A stretch of DNA of 5,424 bases from Deltaproteobacteria bacterium. Lineage in GTDB: Bacteria > Desulfobacterota > Binatia > Binatales > Binataceae. The DNA is taken from NCBI GenBank assembly GCA_021780585.1, contig JAJXYM010000265.1, positions 1 to 5,424 of the forward strand. The letters run 5' to 3'. A program made the position numbers and the translations under genes. Shown here piece by piece: positions 1-5,424 of the stretch (within the stretch, counting starts at the first letter, position 1; each line of letters begins with the position of its first letter). The notes under the pieces were generated by a model. It saw only the letters and a program-made list of their open reading frames with translations. It had not been told where the DNA came from and searched no databases.

Positions 1-176
1 CCGTGGGCGCCATCGTCGGCGCCGCCATGGGCGATTTGCATGGTCGATCCGGCCTGCCGGAGCGTTGGATCGCGGGTCTCACAGGACGCACCGCCCATAA
101 TGACGATGGGCGGATATTCGAATTGATCGAAATGGCGAAGAAGAAATGGAAACCATGGCTTCCGGCGTCGCGCTGA
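1..176 (+). CDS. ADP-ribosylglycohydrolase family protein, C-terminal fragment (runs off left edge)
   Basis: An open frame enters from the left edge (first full codon at 3) and stops at TGA 174-176. It gives about 57 C-terminal residues, beginning VGAIVGAAMGDLHG and continuing LPERWIAGLTGRT and then DDGRIFELIEMAKKKW. The small-residue helix GAIVGAAMGDLHG followed by a LPERW segment is what follows the metal-binding D-T-D-T/S-x-G motif at the C-terminus of DraG/ARH-type hydrolases. These enzymes remove ADP-ribose from proteins, nucleic acids or small molecules using two divalent metal ions. The catalytic residues lie outside the window, so activity cannot be judged. The 3' end overlaps the next gene by 31 bp in another frame, which suggests translational coupling with a second family member. 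The lysine-rich tail and stop look like a natural end. An ADP-ribosyl-hydrolase-like fold with another substrate is also possible. Confidence 0.72.
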   Translation, partial: VGAIVGAAMGDLHGRSGLPERWIAGLTGRTAHNDDGRIFELIEMAKKKWKPWLPASR

Positions 177-1120
177 AGAGTAGGATTCTTGGCGGCCTTT
201 GGGGCCACGCAGTTGGCGACGCGTTGGGTGTGCCAGTTGAGTTCTGTTCGCGACAGGAGCGCGAGCGTGACCCGGTCGCGGATTTGCGCGGCTTTGGAAC
301 ACATAATCAGCCTCCGGGCACCTGGTCGGACGACACCTCTCTGACCCTGTGCACGATCGATACTCTGCTCCACTCCGGGGAAGACTACGGAGCTCTTGGC
401 CGGTCGTTCGTCCGATGGCTTAACGCCGAAGTATGGACGGCCCACGGCAGCGTATTCGACGTAGGGATCGCAACCGCCAGCGCGATTCGACGCCTGGCTC
501 GCGGCGTCGCACCACTTGAAGCCGGCCGCTATGACGAGGATTCCAACGGCAACGGCTCGCTGATGCGTATGCTGCCAGTCGCTATTTGGTTCGCCGGACG
601 GCCAGCAGCCGATACGATCGAAGCAGCGCATCGCTATTCCGCGCTGACACATCGCCATCCACGCTCGCAAGTAGGATGCGCCATCTACTGTCTGACTGTG
701 CAGCGTTTGATGACCGGCGGCGTGCCAAACGCTGCGGTCGACATGGCGTGGCGGGACGTCAATGCGCACTACGATACGGCTTCATTCGCGTCGGAACTGT
801 CCGTTTACTCCCGGCTTGTGCCCGTCAAGATGTTTGAGAAGTTGCACGCGCAAGCAATAAGAGGGTCCGGATACGTGGTCGACGCGCTGGAGGCAAGCAT
901 TTGGTGCCTGCTTAATTCCCGCAGTTTTGAAGAGGCGGTTCTGAAGGCGATTAACCTCGGCGAAGACACCGACACCACAGGTTCGATAACCGGCGCACTC
1001 GCGGGAGTCCACTACGGCTTGGAAGCAATTCCGGTCGTTTGGCGAGCCGCTCTTGCAAGATCTGACGATCTCGACAAGCTCTTTAACGCTTTTGCGGATC
1101 GCGCGGCGAGCGCTGCGTGA
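146..1120 (+). CDS. ADP-ribosylglycohydrolase (DraG/ARH family)
   Basis: This 324-residue protein is a complete, soluble, all-alpha DraG/ARH-type hydrolase of normal family length. Visible motifs, in order: GDALG (24-28) in the N-terminal helix; SDDT (61-64), the first metal-binding signature; GNGSLMR (135-141); THRHP (168-172); GYVVDALEA (242-250); and GEDTDTTGSITGALAG (272-287), whose D274, D276 and T277 correspond to the second metal-binding cluster. The dinuclear-metal site therefore looks intact. Family members cleave ADP-ribose from arginine, serine or nucleic-acid bases, or act on related ribosides; the substrate here cannot be read from sequence. No signal peptide or membrane segment is seen, so it should be cytoplasmic. 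Start: ATG 146 has a purine-rich GAAGAAG stretch just upstream, but ATG 155 (Met4) is equally possible. It overlaps the preceding fragment of the same family, so the two are a tandem pair. No ADP-ribosyltransferase or nitrogenase gene is in view. Confidence 0.93.
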   Translation: METMASGVALKSRILGGLWGHAVGDALGVPVEFCSRQERERDPVADLRGFGTHNQPPGTWSDDTSLTLCTIDTLLHSGEDYGALGRSFVRWLNAEVWTAHGSVFDVGIATASAIRRLARGVAPLEAGRYDEDSNGNGSLMRMLPVAIWFAGRPAADTIEAAHRYSALTHRHPRSQVGCAIYCLTVQRLMTGGVPNAAVDMAWRDVNAHYDTASFASELSVYSRLVPVKMFEKLHAQAIRGSGYVVDALEASIWCLLNSRSFEEAVLKAINLGEDTDTTGSITGALAGVHYGLEAIPVVWRAALARSDDLDKLFNAFADRAASAA

Positions 1121-1196
1121 CGCATTTCAATACACCGGCATCCGCTATCCAAATATCGCTTTATAGCCGGACGGCAGCGCCGGATTGGGCGGAGCG

Positions 1197-1227
1197 ATCG
1201 GGTACGGATGGCTTTCCCCGATTTTTT
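1197..1227 (+). terminator. Putative rho-independent terminator after the ADP-ribosylglycohydrolase gene
   Basis: ATCGGG (1197-1202) is complementary to CCCGAT (1217-1222), giving a 6-bp stem that a G-T pair could extend by one. The loop is 14 nt. A run of six T (1222-1227) follows the 3' arm immediately, as in an intrinsic terminator. It lies about 77 bp after the stop of the hydrolase gene. The loop is large and the stem short, so efficiency is uncertain. If real, it makes the ATG at 1208, which sits inside the hairpin, an unlikely start for the next gene. Confidence 0.42.
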
Positions 1228-1249
1228 CAGCGGCTCGATTCCGTCAAGC

Positions 1250-1277
1250 TTGATCATCGGCGGAATTACGCTAGGCT
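1250..1277 (+). promoter_or_regulatory. Candidate sigma70-type promoter for the small cysteine-rich protein
   Basis: TTGATC (1250-1255) matches four of six bases of the -35 consensus. It is separated by 16 bp from TAGGCT (1272-1277), which keeps the T, A and final T of the -10 consensus. Transcription would start near 1284, only about 5 nt before the ATG at 1289. It follows the putative terminator directly, a sensible arrangement for a new transcription unit. The -10 match is only partial. Confidence 0.35.
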
Positions 1278-1288
1278 CTCGATTCGTC

Positions 1289-1609
1289 ATGGATGCGCCG
1301 TTGCTCAGCGAAGTTCTGCCCGACTTCCTCGAGGAAGTCGTCCATCTGCTGCGGGAAAGCGGCGCCCAGCCGCTCGAAGCGCAATTGCGCGCGCTCAGAA
1401 TCGAGTCGATGTGCGATTGCGGCGACGAAAATTGCGCCAGCTTCGCCACCGCCGCCGAGGTCAAGGTCGCCGACGTGGTCGAGCTGCAGGCGATCGAAGG
1501 CCATCTGATAATCGACCTCAACACCGCCCGGCAGATCTGCTTTATCGAGGTGCTCGGCCGCCCCGACGTCCGCTACCTGCTCGACGAATATCAGGATTCG
1601 CTGAAATAA
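1289..1609 (+). CDS. Small conserved-looking protein with CDCGDENC motif, function unknown
   Basis: From ATG 1289 the product is 106 residues. I do not recognise a named family. Residues 1-40 are mostly amphipathic helix (SEVLPDFLEEVVHLLRESG). A cysteine cluster CDCGDENC (42-49) gives C42-x-C44-x4-C49. The second half looks beta-rich (VKVADVVELQAIEGHLIIDLNTARQICFIEVLGRPDVRYLLDEY), with a further C84. The cluster could bind a metal or be a structural knuckle, but three adjacent cysteines and one distant one do not prove that. There is no signal peptide or membrane segment. The frame is open from ATG 1208 (133 residues). I prefer 1289 because 1208 lies inside a terminator-like hairpin, a promoter-like pair lies between the two, and the extra 27 residues look like translated non-coding sequence. 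No Shine-Dalgarno is obvious before 1289, whereas a GGAG lies 13 nt before 1208. The gene converges on the downstream hydrolase. Confidence 0.68.
   Translation: MDAPLLSEVLPDFLEEVVHLLRESGAQPLEAQLRALRIESMCDCGDENCASFATAAEVKVADVVELQAIEGHLIIDLNTARQICFIEVLGRPDVRYLLDEYQDSLK
1321..1340. repeat. Perfect 20-bp palindrome inside the small gene
   Basis: CGACTTCCTC (1321-1330) is followed directly by its exact reverse complement, GAGGAAGTCG (1331-1340). The dyad is uninterrupted and centred on CTCGAG; the flanking bases (C1320, T1341) do not extend it. It starts 32 bp after the chosen start codon and encodes the PDFLEEV helix. It could be an operator or an mRNA hairpin, or a coincidence of codons for D-F-L-E-E-V. 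Confidence 0.6.
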
Positions 1610-1655
1610 GGCCGGCCGCCCTGAATCCGCGCCGCCGCGCGAGGCGTCGCCTTAT
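1606..1655. terminator. Inverted repeat spanning both stop codons of a convergent pair; possible bidirectional terminator
   Basis: ATAAGGC (1606-1612) and GCCTTAT (1649-1655) are exact reverse complements. They contain the TAA of the plus-strand gene and the TTA (stop complement) of the minus-strand gene. Inside, CGCC (1617-1620) can pair with GGCG (1643-1646), so a longer imperfect GC-rich hairpin is possible. No T-run follows either arm, so this is not a classical intrinsic terminator. It may block convergent transcription or be chance. Confidence 0.28.
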
Positions 1656-2473
1656 CCGCTGGCGCGCGCCGCGCCGGTCTGGCGCAACCCGTTGACGAAA
1701 TTCAGGGTCTCCTCGGCGACCCGCTCCTTTTCGCTATCGACCGTAATCACGTGATAGCTCTCCTCGAGCGCGATCGCGCGTTTCTCCGCGCTGCCGAGCC
1801 GGCCCATCACGAAGTCCAGGTTGAGATCGTAAGGGCAGGTATGGTCCCGGCGGCTATGAATCACCAGCGTCGGCTGGATCACTTCGGCCAGCCGCGGCCG
1901 GATCAGGTCCGATAATTCGATCAGGCTGACCGCCGCGCCGAGCGGCATCAGGCGCGTGCCCGGATGAATCTCGCGCGCGGCGGCGTCATGGATATCCGAG
2001 CCGGCGGATTTGCGGAAGTAGATACGATCGCCGAAGGCCCGCGCCGGACGCATCAGGCGCAACGCGATACGGGTCGGCGCGGGCAGATAAAAGGCCGGCG
2101 CGAGCATCACCAGCCCCGCGACCGCCTCGCGCTGGTCGGCGGCCAGGCGCGCGGCCAGCAGCGACCCCATCGACAGCCCGATCACGATATTCGGGTCGCC
2201 GAAGCCGAGCAGCCGCTCGAACCCTTCGACCACGCTTTCGTACCAATGCGGATGGGCCGTGGCGCCCAGCTCCTCGGGCGTGCCGGCATGGCCCGCCAAG
2301 CGCACGCCGAGCACGCGCACGCCGGCCGCCGCCAGCCGCTCGCCCAGATAGCGCATCTCGAACGGCGTGCCGCTCAGTCCGTGAATCAGCAACGCGCTCA
2401 CGCCCGCGCCGGGCAGGAAGAATTCGGTAGTGTCGGGAGTCGGCTGGTCAGGTTCGTCTTCGCTTTGCGTCAT
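1652..2473 (-). CDS. Alpha/beta hydrolase, Est30-like carboxylesterase / monoacylglycerol lipase type
   Basis: This 273-residue serine hydrolase has the alpha/beta-hydrolase fold. LLIHGLSGTP (28-37) carries the HG oxyanion-hole motif. GLSMGS (99-104) is the nucleophile elbow with Ser101. Asp210 in HSRRDHTCP (206-214) and His241 in ESYHVITVD (238-246) complete the triad. The motif spacing and the HVITVDSEKERV block resemble Est30-type carboxylesterases and bacterial monoacylglycerol lipases, which hydrolyse short- to medium-chain carboxyl esters or monoglycerides. The length is close to that family plus a polar tail of about 20 residues at the N-terminus. There is no signal peptide, so it should be cytoplasmic. 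ATG 2473 starts 25 bp after the stop of the PpiD-like gene on the same strand, with only a weak GCGGA-like ribosome site, so it is probably the second gene of that operon and partly coupled. The physiological substrate is unknown; a role in membrane-lipid turnover is inference from context. Confidence 0.92.
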   Translation of the reverse strand: MTQSEDEPDQPTPDTTEFFLPGAGVSALLIHGLSGTPFEMRYLGERLAAAGVRVLGVRLAGHAGTPEELGATAHPHWYESVVEGFERLLGFGDPNIVIGLSMGSLLAARLAADQREAVAGLVMLAPAFYLPAPTRIALRLMRPARAFGDRIYFRKSAGSDIHDAAAREIHPGTRLMPLGAAVSLIELSDLIRPRLAEVIQPTLVIHSRRDHTCPYDLNLDFVMGRLGSAEKRAIALEESYHVITVDSEKERVAEETLNFVNGLRQTGAARASG

Positions 2474-2498
2474 AAACGATACGTCCGCCGCGCGCCGC

Positions 2499-4439
2499 CT
2501 AGCTCGAGGTCGCGCCCAGCAGTTCCGGATGGATCACGATATCGGCGCGGGTTTTGAGCGCGTTGACGAAATTAAACCACGCCCGGGCGCGGCGATGCTC
2601 GATCATCTGGCGGGTGAATTCCGGCCCCTGGCTTTTCCAGTCGGCCGCGCTCGGCGGCGTGCGGCTCACAACCTCGAACAGATAGCAGTTACCGTCGTTC
2701 GCCATCACCTTGTCGATCACGCCCGGCAAGCGCGGCTCGGCCAACGCCGCGTTAACGAGGCCCCTAATCGCGCCGACGCCCGGAACCTCCCGGCTGTAAT
2801 TGGGAAAATCGCCGGTCGAAGCGACCGTCAAATGATTGCTGGCGGCGACCGAAGCGAAATCAGCGGGAGCTTTGACCTGCTTCAGCATCGCCTCCGCGGT
2901 CTGCCGCGCCCGACCTTCGGCGGTGACGCGGATAATCGTCCGCCGCACCAGATCCTTGATTTGATCGAGCGGCGGAATATGCGCCGGCTGGCGCGCGATC
3001 AGCTTGACCAGATAGGGCTCGGGAGCGTCGCTGAAAGCGCGCACTTCGCCGTCCTTGAGCGTGAAGGCTTTTTCGCCCAGTTGCGGAAAATCCGGAGCGT
3101 CGCTGATCGGTTGGTTGCGCGCGACCATCGGCGTTTCGACCGCGCTGAGACCGCGCGCCTTCGCCAGATCGTCGAGATTATGGCCGGTGATCGCCGCGGT
3201 CAGATCCTGCTCAACGTCCTGCTTCGCCACGTCTTCGCCAGATTTACGCTTCAGATTCGCGATAATTTTCGGACGCGCCTCCTCGGGCGTATCGACATGG
3301 GGGGCCTTGACCGCCTCCACCTGAATAATGTGGAAGCCGTACTGGCTTTCGACAATCGTGTAATCGCCCGGTTTAAGCGAAAAGGCCGCGTCCTCGAACG
3401 GTTTGACCAATTCGCCCTTGCCGAAATAGCCGAGCTCGCCGCCCTTGTCCTTCGTGCCGGGATCGTCCGAATATTTCTTCGCCATCGCGGCGAATGGAGC
3501 GCCCGCCTTGAGCTGTTTCAGGATGTCGTCGGCTTTGGCGCGCGCCGTCGCCTTGTTCACTTCGGTGGCGTCGGCCGGGAGTGCGATCAGAATATGGCGG
3601 GCGCGCACCTGCTGCGGATGGTTAAACAGCGTCTTGACGTTCTGTTCGTAGAATTGCTGGATTTCGTCGTCCGAGGGGCTGTACGAGCCGGCCAGCGCGT
3701 CGGGGTTGTAGCGGATGAAGACCAGCTTGATCCGCTCGGGTTCGCGGAACGCTTCCTTGTTTTGGTTATAGAACTTCGCGACTTCCTGATCGGTCGGATT
3801 GATGCCGCCGGTGAAGTTGGCGTACGGAACCTCGATATAGGACAAATTGGTGCGTCCGGCGAAAAGATTGAACGATTGGCGCGCCTCGGCCGCGCTGACC
3901 TGGACGCTGTTCGAGACCATCGTGCGCAATTCCTCGGACAGCATCTCGTCGCGGGTCTGGTTTTCATAGGTCGCCGGCAGCAGATCGTTCTCGCGCAGAA
4001 TCGCGCGATAGCGCGCGACGTCGAAATGGCCGTCGGTCTGGAAGGCGCTCTGCGACGAAATCGTTTGCGCCAGCGCGTCGTCGCCGATCGACAATCCGAG
4101 CCGGCGCGCCTCGTTCAGGATCACCGCCTGCTCGATTAGCTGCTCGACCGCGGTCTGCCGCAGGTTCATCGCCTGCAGCACGTTCTCGGCGTTCTGCCCG
4201 TAGACGTTCGCGATCATATTGCGCAGGCTGCGGGTTTCGCGATCGATATCCTCCGGCATGATTTGGCGGCATCCGGAGGACGACACCAGCGGAATCGATC
4301 CGCATCCGACCGTCGCGATCGGCCGGGTGCGGGCGAAGTAGCTGGTGACGCCGAAGAAAAAAACGAACACCCCTATCAGCATTATAAGGAGGACACGGGT
4401 GCCGAGAGTGTAGGCGTGGGAACGAATCGCTTCGAGCAT
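2499..4439 (-). CDS. ppiD: PpiD-like membrane-anchored periplasmic peptidyl-prolyl cis-trans isomerase / chaperone
   Basis: The 646-residue protein matches the PpiD layout and length (E. coli PpiD is about 620). A short cytoplasmic N-terminus (MLEAIRSHAYTLGTR) is followed by one membrane segment (about 16-35, VLLIMLIGVFVFFFG), then a helical SurA/PpiD N-type chaperone region (about 60-270). A parvulin domain occupies about 277-378, seen as RARHILI (279-285), FAAMAKKYSDDPGTKDKGGELGYFGKG spread over 316-342, and GFHIIQV (368-374). A long helical C-terminal chaperone part follows. It should sit on the periplasmic face of the inner membrane and assist folding of proteins leaving the Sec translocon. 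Many PpiD proteins have weak isomerase activity; whether this domain is active cannot be told. Oddity: after the anchor, where relatives have a V-N-G-x-x-I turn, this protein has VGCGSIPLVSSSGC (44-57) with Cys46 and Cys57. It is divergent from mreB and co-directional with the esterase. The ribosome site is weak (AAGG a few nt upstream). Confidence 0.93.
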   Translation of the reverse strand: MLEAIRSHAYTLGTRVLLIMLIGVFVFFFGVTSYFARTRPIATVGCGSIPLVSSSGCRQIMPEDIDRETRSLRNMIANVYGQNAENVLQAMNLRQTAVEQLIEQAVILNEARRLGLSIGDDALAQTISSQSAFQTDGHFDVARYRAILRENDLLPATYENQTRDEMLSEELRTMVSNSVQVSAAEARQSFNLFAGRTNLSYIEVPYANFTGGINPTDQEVAKFYNQNKEAFREPERIKLVFIRYNPDALAGSYSPSDDEIQQFYEQNVKTLFNHPQQVRARHILIALPADATEVNKATARAKADDILKQLKAGAPFAAMAKKYSDDPGTKDKGGELGYFGKGELVKPFEDAAFSLKPGDYTIVESQYGFHIIQVEAVKAPHVDTPEEARPKIIANLKRKSGEDVAKQDVEQDLTAAITGHNLDDLAKARGLSAVETPMVARNQPISDAPDFPQLGEKAFTLKDGEVRAFSDAPEPYLVKLIARQPAHIPPLDQIKDLVRRTIIRVTAEGRARQTAEAMLKQVKAPADFASVAASNHLTVASTGDFPNYSREVPGVGAIRGLVNAALAEPRLPGVIDKVMANDGNCYLFEVVSRTPPSAADWKSQGPEFTRQMIEHRRARAWFNFVNALKTRADIVIHPELLGATSS

Positions 4440-4448
4440 ACGGCCTTA

Positions 4449-4478
4449 ATCATAGTTTAGCCGATTTCATGTGCGCAA
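4449..4478 (-). promoter_or_regulatory. Candidate promoter for the ppiD-esterase operon
   Basis: Read on the minus strand, TTGCGC (4478-4473) lies 18 bp before TATGAT (4454-4449). TATGAT matches five of six bases of the -10 consensus; the -35 matches only three. Transcription would begin near 4442, only about 2-3 nt before the ATG at 4439, implying a leaderless or nearly leaderless message. An overlapping AT-rich alternative, TAAACT (4459-4454), lacks a good -35. Confidence 0.38.
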
Positions 4479-4617
4479 TTAGGGATGTTTGCTTGCGTCC
4501 ATGAGCGATTCCGGTTAGCTTCAGAGCGGGTGGGAAGGTATCCGCGGGGCGGTTGACGTTGCGATTGCGCCCGTGCGGCGGCGATGTAAACGAGGGGCAG
4601 GCGGAGCTGCGGACCAC

Positions 4618-4632
4618 GGCCCGTTCCGGGCC
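4618..4632 (+). promoter_or_regulatory. GC-rich hairpin in the mreB leader next to the ribosome site
   Basis: GGCCCG (4618-4623) and CGGGCC (4627-4632) form a perfect 6-bp stem with a TTC loop. It ends four bases before the AAGAGG (4637-4642) that probably serves as ribosome site for the GTG at 4653. There is no T-run, so it is not a terminator. It could set translation efficiency or mark a leader structure. With no protein-binding or ligand motif recognised, the role is inference. Confidence 0.35.
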
Positions 4633-4652
4633 ATCCAAGAGGCTGAATTCCG

Positions 4653-5424
<772 letters not shown>

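Noticed and set aside
1208..1288. A 27-residue N-terminal extension of the small protein from ATG 1208
   Set aside because: The stretch includes a terminator-like hairpin and a promoter-like pair. The GGAG before 1208 keeps it possible, but it is less likely than the start at 1289.
1012..1524. A 170-codon minus-strand frame across the end of the hydrolase gene and the small gene
   Set aside because: It overlaps two better supported plus-strand genes and the terminator/promoter gap, and its product is S/R/A-rich with no motif.
1117..1695. A 192-codon plus-strand frame overlapping the hydrolase stop and the small gene
   Set aside because: After the first residues the product is mostly arginine, alanine and proline, typical of a shifted frame in GC-rich DNA. 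It also crosses the convergent stop codons.
2430..4139. A 569-codon open frame on the plus strand, opposite ppiD and the start of the esterase gene
   Set aside because: It lies antisense to a gene with clear PpiD domains. Its product is rich in R, H, A and D with no recognisable motif, as expected of a shadow frame in high-GC DNA. A length of 569 codons is notable but not evidence of coding.
4553..4590. TTGACG (4553-4558) followed by TGTAAA (4585-4590) as an mreB promoter
   Set aside because: The spacing is 26 bp, too long for a sigma70-type promoter, and no -10 match occurs at 16-18 bp. A weaker pair, TTGCGT (4493-4498) and TAGCTT (4516-4521) with 17 bp spacing, is possible but only three of six bases match in each.

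Overview
The window is a high-GC, tightly packed stretch of a Gram-negative bacterial chromosome. A rod-shape actin (MreB) and a membrane-anchored periplasmic PpiD-type peptidyl-prolyl isomerase show that the cell has an inner membrane, a periplasm and an elongating wall. The base composition and the pairing of a PpiD/SurA-type foldase with mreB would fit a Desulfobacterota- or Binatota-like soil or environmental lineage. That placement is a guess from gene content, not something the sequence proves. No rRNA, tRNA, CRISPR array or insertion sequence was seen.

Region 1 (1-1288): the C-terminal end of one ADP-ribosylglycohydrolase-family protein runs in from the left edge. It overlaps a complete second family member by 31 bp (146-1120), so the two form a tandem, probably co-transcribed pair. 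About 77 bp after the second gene is a hairpin followed by a T-run (1197-1227), a likely terminator. A promoter-like pair (1250-1277) then starts the next unit. Two sampled stretches of the complete hydrolase gene are lower in GC than mreB, so this left part may be an accessory insertion next to core genes.

Region 2 (1289-1655): a small protein of about 106 residues has a C-x-C-x4-C cluster. I do not recognise its function. Its early coding region contains a perfect 20-bp palindrome. It converges on the next gene, and an inverted repeat spans both stop codons.

Region 3 (1652-4439, minus strand): a PpiD-like foldase is followed after 25 bp by an Est30-like alpha/beta hydrolase, probably one operon. 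The foldase has an unusual cysteine-bounded loop just after its membrane anchor.

Region 4 (4440-5424): a 213-bp divergent intergenic region holds a candidate promoter for ppiD and a leader hairpin before mreB. mreB begins at a GTG and runs off the right edge. The divergent ppiD and mreB genes both serve envelope growth.

I did not find a clearly new multi-gene system. The best leads are the tandem ADP-ribosylglycohydrolases, the cysteine-rich small protein with its palindrome, the cysteine loop in PpiD, and -10-like elements placed almost at the start codons.
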